The notes below the pieces were generated by a model. It had not been told where the DNA came from. It did not search any database and saw only the letters and a program-made list of their open reading frames with translations. DNA of 64,000 nt from Serilophus lunatus (taxonomy: Eukaryota > Chordata > Aves > Passeriformes > Eurylaimidae), in the NCBI GenBank assembly GCA_013399895.1, contig VXBA01001856.1, forward strand, positions 1,088,204 to 1,152,203, read 5' to 3'. Shown piece by piece: positions 22,501 to 35,899 of the stretch. The position numbers and the translations under genes are program-made. The first letter of the stretch is position 1. Every line of letters begins with the position of its first letter.

Positions 22501-25500
22501 CAAACAGCACCTTTAAAAATCACAAGTTTTTGTGAAGTCAGGCACTGCATAATGGCTTATTTCAGAAATTACCCTCTGCATACATATGTATGACAGAAAA
22601 AAAAAAAAAAAGCACCTCAGCTTATTTGTCTTTTGGTCACCTAATCAAAAAGGTGATTGCATTCATTTTTACCATATCAATGAAGCCACTGGAGAGCAAT
22701 CACAACTTTTTTCCCATGTGACAGACTAATGGCCTTCGCCATGCCCTCGAAATAACAAAAGACAAGCCCATGTTTCTTCCAGGTACACCAGGGCCATGGT
22801 TCGCTTCTGCTTGTACATGTAGGGAATATCAGATGTACTGCAGCAGCACTTGCTCTCTTTCCACTCTCTGAGCATATCAAGAGGCTTACTTCTTTCATAG
22901 CAGACTAGGAGGACACCAGCCAGAAAAATACGTGAGATATTAAGGATGCTTGCCATGCATGATTAGAAGGGGATATAGCAAGGTATTCTTCATTTCCCAA
23001 GGGAAATCACTGCCTTAATGCAGCCAAAGTATTTTAACGCTACAATTGAAGATTATGGAGTGGGACACAGTCCTTGGCTGAAATACATAAAACCCAAACA
23101 AGCATCCCTAAAATTCAGTTCAGCAATTTTGTTCACCATGGAGTATCACAGATCTGTCTGAACCTCACTACTGCCTTTCCTCCTCCAAAACATTGTTTGA
23201 TACTTTTCTTGTCATTCGTGAATTCTTTTTCCCATCAGAGTCCATTCAATGCACTTTCTTCAGCACTGTACCACCCACAACTTTACAGTAGAGTCGTCCC
23301 TTCTTGACCTTACCTCTTCGTCCTACAGAAAACAGCACTACTGGCTTTTATCTAAGAATTTGCCAAGTCACTGCTGGAGCCTCCCCGAGTTCCAGAGATG
23401 TTATTACAATGGATTACACAGGATCTGGGTTTCCACATCCAAACCTGCTTTCAAACACGTTTCCACACAAAGCTGAACCTCAGTGACCTGCCTGCCTTGT
23501 GATCCATTCTCTCCTTCATTTGGTCTCCTAAAGCAGGAACTTTGGCAGTTCTCTCTTCTCGCACTGCAGGACATGGCTAATCCACTGGTGGATCTTCAGC
23601 AATGGATTCACCAGGCATTGCTCCCACCAAGTGTGTTTGCACAGTTTCCAGCAAATCTAACTCGTAAACATTGGAAAAATCCTCAGGTACTTAATTACCT
23701 GGCTACTCCACCAAGACAGCAATAACATCTGCTAAAACTTAGGCTTCAGCCTCCTGCAAAGCTATGGTCTGCATTTGCTATCTGATAAGTGTGGAAAGTA
23801 ATAGAATAATGATATATATTTTTTTTTATTGTATATTTATTTTAAATAAGAAATAAGTATATAACTACAAAACCAATTAATGCATTACTTGTAATAATTG
23901 GAAATAAGTACATTGATAATGGAAATTCTCTGGTACAGGTGTCAGACATTGAACAAGTCTAAAATATAAGTAAACTTAAAAATGGAACAAAACTACCTTG
24001 TGATCTTGAATAGGGAGGGAAGGGCAGACATGAGGAACCTAGATGCAACCTTGGCACCCAAATGGCATCTGAATTACCTACAGATCCTCCTTTTAACATC
24101 AACCTGTTTTCTTTCAGCTCTATGGGGAGAAAACCTTCAGTCTACTCCCATTGTACTCCAGGCCCTGCTGAGACATTAAGAGCAGAACTATGCTGCTGCT
24201 CCCTACTTAAAAAGGCACAAGGCTCAAGACACAGGATGAAGTCTTTGGTTCTGGCTGACAAAAATAAGCTCCATAGGTAGAGAGTTCAGGAGACCGAAGG
24301 AGATGGATTGCAGATTGTGAACCTCAGCAAACAACACTTTTCCTTTATTGTTCATAAAAATTAAGGAGGTTGCAAAGCAATGTTACACCAGACAACATGC
24401 AGGCTGCCTGTGTTCTCATTTACACAAACCTAATTTACTATTATATTTCCTCTTCTTCCAGCCACGGCCTGTTTCTTGCAAGCAGCTCTCCCAGTATGGA
24501 CTCAAAAAAAAAGCCTCTTGCATCTGTAATTTGCTCCCGCAGAAATAATTCTCATGTGCTTGGAAAATGTAACTTAATTTTGTGATGTGAATGAGTTTTA
24601 CAGTGTAAATCTCTCTATACAATTTTATGTTATTCTTTTTAAAAACCAGAAACTACTACTGCATTCTAATTCCAGTTCCAGATTGAATACTGAGATTTAT
24701 ACCGTGAATTTTACCACAGAATGACACAAGGGAACTGCTCTAACTTCCCTTCACACATTTCCTAACAACAGAAATGTTTTTCAACATTGCATTCAGCATT
24801 TATGATGGATGTATGTACTAAACATAAAAGAAAGTAAATGAAACACTAGGTAGTGAAAAGATATTTCCACATACTTCACAATCCCATGTATGAAACCCTT
24901 GGTCATTGGTGCAGAAGGCTTTGGCATGTCACCCATCACAATTTTATCTCATAAGAAAAAAACAAGGAAGATGATTTATCTGCAAACTCTCTGGCATCCA
25001 ATCACAGGCAAATTGACAGCAAATCATTAGTCTACATAGAGTTCCTTTAGTTGTTCCAGAGAAAGAAGAGAGAAAATCAGAAAAAAAATTAAAATCCAAA
25101 AAATAAAGCATTTTTAAAGAAGGGAACTATGCTACAAATAATTATAGATACTCTTTTCAGAAAGCAATCCACAGAAGGACAACTTTATGAAGCAATAGTA
25201 TCTAAGATTTTGCCTTCCTGAAACAACTAACACAGAAAGTATTTCACCTGTTTAGTATTTGCACGCATATACAGGTCCTGCTACATGGAACACAGATGGA
25301 GCTAGATGAAATGGTTTTTCAAAGCACATACCACCCAATATTGCAAAAGCCATGGCAATTATAGACTCCAGACATCCATCTACCACCCTAACATTCAGAT
25401 AGGGTGTTTGATATGCAGTAGCCCTTGTCTCCTTCAGTTGGAGGCCACTGCTGTTCTGTACTAGAGTGACAATATTCCATTGCAAATGTTTCCATGCAAA

Positions 25501-25549
25501 GTAGTGAGTAATTATCAACATCATCATGGCACCATATACTCTTGTTATA
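16585..25549. other. Noncoding sequence, no gene seen
   Basis: A long AT-rich stretch with short homopolymers: T15 at 19,207-19,221, A13 at 20,763-20,775 and A15 at 22,597-22,611. A short perfect stem, CACTGGAT/ATCCAGTG, lies at 19,794-19,812. A minus-strand frame at 22,726-22,956 begins with a hydrophobic segment that could mimic a signal peptide. It has no family resemblance and lacks support. Open frames are otherwise about 113 codons at most. Confidence 0.55.
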
Positions 25550-25680
25550 CTTATTATAGTACATGATGAAATAAAATAAGTGTGACTTGCCAAAAGTCAT
25601 GTAGGCAGTCCACAGCAGTGATAAGAATTGAATGCAGATCTCCAAGTAGTGTATTACACATAATATTACACTACCGTCTA
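25550..25680 (-). mobile_element. MIR-type SINE relic, reverse orientation
   Basis: Read on the plus strand, the segment shows an ACATGATGAAATAAA block, then GTGACTTGCCAAAAGTCA, then a diverged GCAGTGATAAGAATTGAATG and GCAGATCTCC. This matches, in order, the reverse complement of the 3' part of the MIR consensus as I remember it (GATGAGGAAACT, GTGACTTGCCCAAGGTCAC, GGATTCGAACCCAGG, TCTG). The spacing between blocks is right. The divergence is high, as expected for a relic predating the split of birds and mammals. The boundaries are approximate. It is a nonautonomous and long-inactive element. Confidence 0.6.
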
Positions 25681-25681
25681 A

Positions 25682-26018
25682 AAAACAGTAGAAAATTCTT
25701 AAGAACATGATGTTTTCCTTCCCTTCTGATGATTAACTAGATTCTGCATTGCCCTTTTCTTGCTTTCATGGTAGGCAAACATCTTATTCCATATGTGCTA
25801 GAAAAAGGTGGCTTAAAAAACACCTGTTCACTTTGGCTGGACTGAGATGATTCCTTGGGCCCCACTGATTATAACCTACATAATCATTAATATCTGGCAA
25901 TGCTCTTCTGTAGTCCTGGAAAGGTTTAGTTGCATATCATTACTAGCTCACTCATGGTTTTGTCCAGGAAAAGCTACAGGGGCAAATCCATTCATGACAG
26001 ACATTCACATCTTCTCTG
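25682..26018. other. Noncoding sequence preceding the poly-A tract
   Basis: This stretch lies just upstream of the 35-base A run. I looked here for a retrocopied transcript or SINE body and recognised none. An 81-codon plus-strand frame from 25,847 runs into the A tract and has no known resemblance. Confidence 0.5.
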
Positions 26019-26055
<37 letters not shown>

Positions 26056-26067
26056 AGAAGAAGAAAG
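26019..26067. repeat. Poly-A (35) followed by GAA repeats
   Basis: An uninterrupted run of 35 A (26,019-26,053) is followed by about four GAA units. It is the longest homopolymer in the window. It could be an expanded microsatellite or the tail of a retrocopy. CR1, the usual avian LINE, does not leave poly-A tails, so a CR1 origin is unlikely. Confidence 0.9.
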
Positions 26068-26904
26068 GATCTGCCCTGAGAGGTTGCATTGAAACGTTTC
26101 CTTCACAGAGAGTACTATTAAATACTGAGCTGTGGTAAACATCACAGTCAGGCAAAGGAACATTAAAACAACATGAAAAATCTTCGCTATTCATCTATTT
26201 TATAAAATAATGTACCTAATGCAATTCAAATAGAGAGAAATGTGTGAATTATTTGGATTAAGCCTATGAAATATAATTGGAAATAACCAGAAGCCAGAAG
26301 CAAACAGATAGTAGGAATCGTCAGGAGAGAATGGAAACTTCATCCCTACAGCATCATATATATTCATGGTGAGCCCCATCCTGCAATGCACTTAGTGGTC
26401 ATCACCTCACCTTAGAGAAGATGCAGTATGGAGATAGTATGGGTGAACAGATCTGTCGAAACACTTTTATCTACTGAAAGTCTATGAAAACATATTCCCT
26501 CTAGGAGACATGACAGATTTTTATATCATCATGAATAGCAAATACATGGCAATACAACGGTTTCCCATTTAATAAAATAGTAGAAATGGGTACCCAAAGA
26601 CAACTATTAAGCAGCAGATTTAAACAAAATTGAATAAAGACATTTTTCTACATAGCACATAACTCCCTTATAGAACACACTGTTCCAGCTTGTTGTACAG
26701 GACAACAGTAAGATTAGCTGCAAAAAGGGATCTACTGAAAAAGGCAGTCCAGACATATGTTCCATCAGACATAAAAAGACTTATGCCTCTCACTTTCAGA
26801 AACCAGGAGGCTCTGTGAAGAGCAGAGTCACATTATACCTGACTTGTGCTATGTTTTTCCCCTAATCATCCATCCATAGCTGGTGGGTGATGCATCAGAG
26901 ACAG

Positions 26905-26943
26905 GCTGCTGCTGCTGCTGCTGAGATGAATGATTTCATCTCA
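26905..26943. repeat. (GCT)6 microsatellite next to a 9-bp perfect stem
   Basis: Six GCT units occupy 26,905-26,922. They are followed directly by TGAGATGAA (26,922-26,930), the loop TGAT, and TTCATCTCA (26,935-26,943), a perfect 9-bp inverted repeat. The stem is probably a chance occurrence beside the microsatellite. Confidence 0.75.
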
Positions 26944-28110
26944 AGATGACGCAGAACAGCTCTTGTGATGGAGTTCTCAGATCCCCTGGTACCTCTGCTC
27001 TACTGAATATACTTCCAGCCATGTGCACAGCGCAGAAGCTGCTGTTAGCTTTGGCTTATATTCTCCTTAAAATGGATAAAGATCGGCAACCATTAACCAG
27101 GGAGTCTCACTGAGAAGCCTGCAGCCCCCAGCAGATACCAGCTGAATCCCTGCTAAGTGGGTTTCAGGTACTGTTTGGAGAACAAGAGAAGGTTGTCACT
27201 CCTCCATCATCCCTCCTTATCATTTAGCGTGTGTAAAAAAAAAAAAGTCATGTGGTTATGTGAACAGAGATGTCAAACAGCCAGGACACAGTTTAAGGAG
27301 GAGTAGGAACAAAGAGCAGTCTGTTTTATCTAGGTTTTCTACACAAGGGAATAATTTCTCCCCTTTGCTTGGAAATTATGTAATTCAAGATTTCAGTCTT
27401 CCCAGAGATGGGGAGTTGAAGGGACATGTGGCTATTCATGTCATTTTGGGCACAGTTATTTCATTAAGTATGTAGACAAATCATATGAATTTGACACTGG
27501 AATTCCTACTAGTTTTAGAAAAATTAAAGTACATACTAATCACACATTATATCTACAATCTAAACTAGCAGGTACGTTCATTCTATATATGAACATATTC
27601 TTGAAGCTGCAGGATGCTAATTTAAAAGACAAGCAATTCAAAGCTTCCTTGGTTGACACTGCAGGTAATGAGATTTTTTTTTCCCCTGACATCTTGTGTT
27701 TCATCTTACCTCATAACTAAATTATTTAGTGTATTTTTAAATATATATATAAGCATTATAAACACTAAGCTGTGTATGACCTACTTATTTTCAGTTTCCA
27801 ATTAAAAAATAGGTATTCCAGGAAAAAATATTTCCTACACAATTGTCAACAGAAGTTGATTTAATCCATGAAACAAAGACTTGTGAAGGTGAGACACACG
27901 CACTAGTAAGCACGAAAAATCTTTTGAACTGAAGTACTAATTCTGAGAAATGAGTTTTCAATTAAAATCAGCATTTCCCATGTGACTCTACCAGTCACTA
28001 AAGCACATGACAGCGTCAGCCGATATCAGTGTGGTGGCTCTGACAGGTCACCCCGCAAAGGATGTTGAATGTGCAACTCATATATAATTGGCTTGATCGT
28101 AGGTATTTGC

Positions 28111-28124
28111 ATATATATATATAT
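28111..28124. repeat. (AT)7 microsatellite
   Basis: A pure AT dinucleotide run. Confidence 0.9.
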
Positions 28125-30200
28125 CTCACAGACTTCATCAGCATGAAATGGAGGTGGCTGTGTTCTCCATGCACGACCAAAGCTGTGAGGACAGTCAAAA
28201 ACTTTAATGTAATGAGTATCTTCAACACTTTCGCCACCTCTGCTGAGTGTACAAATAGGCTGAAGGAACAACAATGGAAGCTGCATCATCTGTAGGTTTT
28301 ATTTACTGCTACATATTTACCCTGTCTATGCCTTTCTTCTCTACCACTAAAATAAAAACAAAAAAAAGCTGAGTCAATTGTAAAGGTTTTTAAGTCTGTT
28401 GGAAAACGGACCAAGTGCTTAAATTTCAAGAAGCTTCTAAAAGAACCTCTGAAGTCTGCAGTCTCTGTCCACGGCAGCACCTCTGAAAGCACACCTGCGG
28501 GACAGGGAGAATGACCACTCGGGAGGGAAAATCATCCACAGAACTTGTCAGAAGATTGGAACAAAAAGAAGAAGGAAAAAAAATACTTTTTTTACCAACT
28601 GTACTCACTTTAGTACCCACTGTAAAGTGAGTAACCAGTTTGAAAAGACCCTCTCTTCCTCCCTGCTGAGCTAGAAGACAGCTCACACACAGGATCACTG
28701 GTAAAGGTAGTCCATGTCTGATTAAGGCAATGGGTGACACTTAAGCAAAAAAAATTCTAGAACACTGATAAGAATTTATCTTGGGTTTTGATCAGACAAC
28801 ACTGAAGAAGGTACCACTACCTTAAGCAGGGGTATGGAGTCCTGAAATGAGCGGAGTAAGGGCTTCACATGTACCACTGATTCAGAACACGGCTCTGACA
28901 AGAAAAAGGGATTCTTCCCTTGTTGTTTTACACATATCACTGACATGGCTTTTTCATCTTCTGGAGATCCACAAGCCTGCATGCAAACATACTCCATTCC
29001 TGCATGTGAAGCACGAGTTCAAGTATCTCTATATCTGGCTGCCTGTGCCAGTGCCCACATTGTGAGCTGTTGAGAGCAGAACTACTAAGAAAACAAACAA
29101 AAAAAGAACTGCAATATTTCTATGATACATAGCTTCATTTGATACTGTTTGCCAGCCGCTACTGCCTTTTACTTGAAATCATAAAATACATAACACAGAG
29201 GTGGGTAACAAATGTAAAATGAAAACCACAACTATGCCCAGATTCAAGAGAGTTTGATTTTATAAAATAAAGACAAAAACCTAAAAGTACAGTTATGTGT
29301 TTCCTTGTTAAGAAAGTGAGGGATTTACCCGGCTGCACTGGATTTTAGATTTTTAAAAAATATGCCAGAAAGCAGGAACAAGGTTACAGCCAGGAACATT
29401 AAACTCTGTATGCAGGCAAAAGCAAGCTGTAAAGCTTTACAAAATTATTTGTCTAGAAGGTTTAAAATGGAGATCCTGAATTTCTCAGACATGATTTACA
29501 GCCTACACTTGAGAAACAAAATGGTAAAGCATTTCCAAAATGTCACACCACAAACATCTACCAAAAAACAAAAGGTGGGACCATGCAAAAGTTTCACACC
29601 CTCTCTCTCTGCATCTCTGAAACAAAAATATTGGGAAATTATTAAAGAAAGACATTTGGATAAGCAAGTAATTAAAATAAATGTTTTGAGTCAATGGTTT
29701 CAGAAACATGAAGTTACATTACACTTCAGTAATTGTTTGATCTATCCCATTCCTGTGCTAAAATAGAAACTCATGGATTCAAAGTTGTCTCAGAAACATT
29801 GTTATGCTCACATAATTTCTGCCTTTTCATTGTAATATATCCATTAGATAGAAAAATATCTAATAATAATTAAATAGAAAGATTGTAATTGAATAAAATA
29901 ATCTAATGGCAAAAAAGGTGCAAAAGTATTTCAGATAACCATTAACCATTCTTACAAGTGGTTCACTGCAATAAAGTATTAAAATTGGAACCCGTGGTGC
30001 AATTTTGTATGGTGAAGAACTGCACACTTGCCAGCACCTTCTGCAGACAGAGAGAACCGTGGAGTCAAAATGAAGGCCAGGAATTTCGCAGGGGCAATAA
30101 AATCCACCTGTACACGCTGACATTAAAAAATTAGTCTGTGTGGTGCACATAACACCCAAAGCTCTAAAATTGCTTTGATGAATGTTCAAAACTACAATTT

Positions 30201-31450
30201 CGCTTTCCTCCTTGAAGCACTCAGCTGGGAGCAGGTCTGGGTCCCTTTCCCCACTGTGACAACCGGGCTCTCGCCAAGAGCGAGCCCACTCCAGAGCCCC
30301 ACACAAAAGCTTTCAAGAGAGCCAGGCAAACATCCACACGTGCCTTTGTTGTGTGGTTGCACGTGCCCACATGGTTGTTCTGCTGGGAATTGAAATTAAA
30401 TAAGAAGTTTAGTGTACTCTGCCTGTAGAACAGCAGTCTCCAGCAGTGTTTGCAGCCCTGAGTGTCAGGGTCAGAGCACAGGTTTTGGAATGGGGCTGTC
30501 AGTGCCAGCTGACAGGCTCTGGCACAGCGGCAGGGACAGGTGGGATGAAGGGGCTCACTTCCACCAGGGCTCAGGGTACCTGCCTCGTGCCTTGTGCCAG
30601 GGTATCAAACATATACACAAAATTCCTTCCTCGAGTGCAGCCTGTTCCTACTCTGTGACTGGGGGAAGAAGGCCAACAAACACAGACACAGACAAACATA
30701 AATAATCCTGCCATGGGGCCGGGGAGGAGCAGAGAAGCCTGTAGCAGGAGATGCACAGCTGGCTCTGGCAGGATAGTCCCAGATCCTACTGGCGTTTGCC
30801 ACACAGGCTGTGCCAGAAACAACTGAGTACAGATTTACGGTGTTATCATGGAAATTTCCCACAGCAGCATTTACCACAGGGTAACAATGGGGTCCTATGA
30901 GAAATTAAAGCTTAGTTGAGATGGTGATTTGCCAGCTCAGAACACAATGGCCCTCGTCAGCAAAGGTGAGGTGCAATTTGCCACTTTCTGCGACCAGGAA
31001 GGATGGTCCTTTTTCTAGAGCCCATGGAACTGAGGGCATGACAGCTGGAATATGCAATCAGCCTGGCAGGAGAGCAAAGCTCCCTCCATCATGCATGAGG
31101 GGCAATCTTGAGCCACAGGCTGGAGAAACAACAGCTTCTGCTTGGAAACAAAGCCGCCTTCATCATCCCAAAACGGATGGCTCCCTGTGACCCAGCGCAG
31201 GTTTCTCTCTCCCTGTCACAGAGACAGAGCCTCAGTGTGCCCATTGTTAGCAAGACCTTTCCCAAACAGAAGCCCAGTCAACTTGTGGAATAGCCAGGTC
31301 AGCTGCCTTTGCTGAGGCCATGGGGAAAACAAGGAAAACAGCAGCTCGCAGCCACACTGTGAGCATCTGATGTCACTGGTGGGATTTGGCCAGTACTGGT
31401 CCCTCCCAGCTGCAGCTCTGCAGAGTTGCACCATGGAATAAAGATACACA
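30201..31450. other. GC-richer noncoding section
   Basis: Base composition rises compared with the flanks. Many frames of 60-100 codons overlap on both strands, as expected from composition. No protein domain is recognised and CpG density stays modest. Several AG/GT sites could be splice-like but do not form a consistent exon. Confidence 0.45.
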
Positions 31451-34400
31451 CATGAGCACGGGGGAGTTCACAGTGAAGTGAACAAGGATCACAGCTGCTT
31501 CCCTGCAGTGTTGTTTAGAGCCCGGTGAGGAGAAGAGTAGGAAAAACTCACAACATCTTCCCCTTCAAAATTCTCCTCAGAAAAATATCCCCAACTGTCA
31601 GACATGCCTTTTGGAAAATGAGATGATAAGAGAACTCTGTGGGCATTGAAACCCAATAACCTGTGGAATTAGGGAATCCACACAAAATTTTGAGATGTAC
31701 CAGAGACAGGGAAAGGTAAGTGACCTAAGGAGCAAGTCCATCAAAGGGGCAAAGCAGCAAGAACAGGTGAGTGCTTTAATTCAGCTCCCACATGTACCAG
31801 ACGTGAACTCAGTAGAATGAAAACTCAAGGGAATCCTTATCAACAGGAATCAAAACCTCTCTTACATCATTCAGATTGACACCAATGAACTCAAAACTCA
31901 GGCAAGACTGACATGCTCAAATCTGACTTATTCAAACTGTGCTACGTTCAGATTTTCATACAGAAGCTGCAAATTTGTGAGAATTTATATTTCTGTTCAT
32001 CCAATTCCAGAAGAAAACAAAGTAGATGAGCATATATGCAGAGGAAATGCTTAATTTCCAGGTATCCCATAAAGGCCACTCACCTCTTCAGCTGGCTGTG
32101 CTCAGGAGTACTTGTGAACTATCATCACAAATTTCCTAATATGTAACACAGCCTGAACCACAGTCAACCTAAAACAGCACCTCCAACTCGCTTCCAGGGG
32201 AAAGGTCCTTTCAAAACAGCTCTTTCCCACCAAGAAAACCCATAGAAAACAAGTTAATTTGCAGGATAGAAATCTGGAAAAGAATACAAACCCAAGTGGG
32301 CGTTTGTCAAAGTCGTGTGGCAGCACCAGCAGTGCCACCAAACAGTGACCTTGACGTGCATTACGCACTTGCATCTGCAGTTTAACATGCGTGACTTCCA
32401 CAGAGGTCAGTCATTCAAAGGCAAAAGGCACAGTGCCTCTCTTCTTTAGTTATTGTTTTGCTTTATAGCATTTACACAGAGTACACACCCCATCTCTGCC
32501 TTGGATTTTAAATGTCAGCACTTTGTTTTACTGGGCATTGCTAGGAATTCTTTGCAACAGTTAATTTTCATTCTGCTACTTAATCTTTTTGTGTGCGGTA
32601 CCTGAATTATTTTAATTACGACACTGTAATGTATATTCAAATAGCCAATAATAAGCCAATCGCCAGTGAGATTCTTGCCAAACCAAACAACTTTTGGCCT
32701 CAAGCCAAGAATCTACTTGGTCTCAATAATTTACAGCAATGTTCATTTAAGTTCAGTATTCTTCCATCAACTTCCAACTGGGTTGTTGAGTTATTTTTAG
32801 TTTATTCCTTCAGGTGAAAAGGAGGTTTCATCAAATGCAACAGTAGCTGAAAAGACATGGAATTAACATCTCTTGAGTTTCCAAGTGCTAAAAGGTGAAA
32901 TAATATTTGTACTTTTTGTGACTGCCTGATTTTTCACATTAGCATATCTGTGGTTTTTATCAATTTTCTTATTGTGCTCATTTTGCAAACATTCTAAGCT
33001 TACTTAATAGTTTGTAAACAGAAGTAATTAGTTGACAACAAACATGATTGAGGTTAAGCATGCATGAAATTATTTTCAAGATTGGGACCCAAATTAGTTA
33101 AGCTTAATTCAGGTCATTGTTAATAAAATTTTAAAACCCAACTATTTTTAAGGAGTCTTTGAAAAACTCTCTCATTTCTCTTTGATCTTCTTTGTTCTCT
33201 TCACCCAACTGCTTTACCAGTGACATTCAAAAGCATAAGTCTGCATTTTTTAGACAGCAACACTGTAAAATTTATCTACAGCTTTCTATACTGAAGAATA
33301 AAATTATTAAAATGGTGGCTCAGAATTTACTGCCCTCCCCTTCCCATACAGCAATAAAAACCTTTTCCTTGGAGTAACAATATAAAAGCATTACAAATCT
33401 TAATTTCATCAAGTTGACAGCTGCACATCTGTCTTTAGACTGTTTAGAAAAGAATACTGTTGGGCAAGTGGTAGCAATATATTTCTACACTCTATATGAC
33501 AATACTTCCTTACACCAGGACAATGCTCTTGTATTTGCATATATATCACTTCTCTCAGATTTCTACTCCTCTTTTCAGATAATTTTTTCATGTGCATGTT
33601 TATTAATTTATGTTGAGTGTTGCATAGCATTGCTCAGTTTATGTCTGCCTAGGTCTGTAAATAAGCAAACAAGTGTATTCTTAAAAGTTATACTTAAAGT
33701 AGCATGACTATTGAATTTATTCTTTCTGCTACCAAGCAAAGCTTGTGAAATTTAACTGACCACAAAGACATTTGTGCTCCAAATCTCCTGTCCATTCAAA
33801 ACTAAATGAATTAAAGGAAAGTACAATGCAGTTATTATATTAAGTCTTCCTTTTTATTAGATAGGAAAAAACATAGGCACACTGGGACTGAAAGAACTAC
33901 ACAGACAATCATGTGCAGTACCCCACAGCCTGAAGTATCCATACAACAGACAATTAATGAGAATAGTCTACGGAATACTTATTCCACTTCCCTGCTCATC
34001 ACTTTCCTCTAAGCTTTTAACCTTTTTTGTCTGTTTAGAAATGTCACCTTCAAACATAATTCCAAAAACATCCTACAAGAACTTCAGGAATTAATACTAA
34101 ATCAATACTAAGTCAAGTCTTGCAGCACCATGTCTCCTTTTACATCTCATATAGTTCAAACATAAAGAAACCATTCTTAATACATCTTTTAGAGGAAATA
34201 TCCTCTTAAGAGGGAAGCCAGATGACTGTGTGGGTCAAAGGACTCTTCAGACTCATTTCCCCACGCTACTCTAGCACCTGTGCCCATTTTTGCCCTGTCT
34301 CTTCTACATCAGCATTGGCAGAGGACAGTGGACATCTCCCCTCACAGCAGAGGCAGGGCTTACACAACAGTAGAAAATCCATGAAAACATAAGCCTTAAG

Positions 34401-35229
34401 CTATTAAAAAGTAGATGTTATTACTAAAGGCACTGAGTGAATATAATAGTAAAGGAGAATATGTAATTAAAAGGCTACCCCTCATTCATGGGGTTTGAAA
34501 GCAAGAAAAAGCATCTTCCTCAAGGCTAGAAAACATGTTTTATGGAATAGACACATAATTGTGTAGAGAAGCATCATGTGTTCCTTGCAGAAAGCTAATA
34601 GTGATAACTGAGGGTAGATCCAGGCACTCTGACAACTCTACACAGCCAAAGCAAACACTTGCAAGCTGAGGCCTTCACACAGGTTGTGCATACGGAGTCT
34701 TCTGGTCTATTTTCTCCCCAAAGCCAATCCCACTTTAAGGAAAATGCAAAGATCACTTCAAAACTCTTTGTGTATTTGCAAAACTACAGACTTATTATGC
34801 ATCAAACATTGCTTTCACCATCCAATTTCCAAACATACTTGAAAATATAAATAAATTTTCACATAGCAGTACATTTGACTGGTGGACCAACATTTAAAAT
34901 AGGAGCCTCTTATGTTTTTAAGTAGCTTTAAAAGCAGCACATTTACTCAGGAAACCCTTTAAATATAGTATAGGTGTCACTGAAGAACCCTTTATGCTTA
35001 TCCTTGTGCTTCAAAGTCACACCAAGCAGTGCTTCACAGCAGCCACTTTTGTTTTGGTCCAATTCGGCAAGACTCTGATGTTACTCACTCTAGTGTAAAT
35101 TGTACAGCTGGTCAGAGAGCGTTCTGCCAGCTGGGGAAAGCAAATACAAAACCCTCTACTTTCAGTTGAAAACAGAAAGCCAAAGAAATGTTTTCTTGGG
35201 GGAAAAAAACATCCCAAGCAGTTTTCAAA
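31451..35229. other. Noncoding AT-rich sequence
   Basis: No gene is seen. At 32,930-33,150 there is AT-rich sequence free of simple repeats, with TAATTAG, TTAATTC and TAAACA motifs of the kind common in conserved enhancers. A very weak MIR-like order of motifs at 34,545-34,650 was not accepted. Confidence 0.5.
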
Positions 35230-35899
35230 ATCTTATACATCCTAACATTTCAGCAGGGCGACGCTCAGCCCTGCGCAAGGGCTGTCAAATTTCCCTGGGT
35301 GGAAACAAGCCGAGCTGGTTCTCAGTCATCACGATGCTGCTCCACGGAAGTGTGAGGTATGCAACGACTGCCTCAGGCAACTCCACAAGAGACATCTCCA
35401 CATTTAAAAGCCATCAGGCAGCCTTCTCTAAGCTTTGCTAGGGAGGGAAGCCTGCAGAGGAGTTGAGCTGGAGATTTGCTCTTTCTCCCTTAAATTTTGG
35501 CTGGTGTGACTATATTTCAGCCGGAGGCCTCATCCTCCAAACATGGAATGTCTACCTGGCCACTGGATTTCTCCTCCCAGGTGAAGGTGGGAGGCTCTGG
35601 GTATGGGAGAAGGCAGGCCAATGAGAAGCATTGCCCCTGCCGCTCAAAGCGCACCACCACAGCCTTTCTTTCCACCACCAGCCTCCACTTAAAGCTTAAC
35701 ATTCAAATGTAAACACGTTTTTCCTCCTCCATCACACATAATTTTGAAAAGAACAAAGCTTTTTGCAAGGGTTTTTAAAATATTTTTCTTTTCATTGTTG
35801 CAGTTCAACAGGATGGAGGGGAGCAGGACTGCCTGCATGTGGGAGGGGAGGAGGAACAAACACTTTGCCCTTTCCAAGCACTCCCTGATTTTGTCTACC

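Larger units (their letters stand above)
26068..30200. other. Noncoding sequence with small simple repeats
   Basis: AT-rich DNA. It contains a GCT microsatellite with an adjoining stem (26,905-26,943) and an AT dinucleotide run (28,111-28,124). The longest frames are 134 codons (29,362-29,766, plus) and 148 codons (29,860-30,306, minus). Neither shows a recognisable domain or conserved-looking composition. Confidence 0.55.

Noticed and set aside
22726..22956. Short minus-strand frame with a signal-peptide-like hydrophobic start
   Set aside because: A hydrophobic run alone is weak evidence. No family resemblance, no cysteine pattern or exon context that would support a secreted protein.
34545..34650. 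Possible third MIR relic
   Set aside because: Only the GCTAATAGTGATAACTGAG and CCAGGCACTCTGAC portions resemble MIR, and the diagnostic central block is missing.
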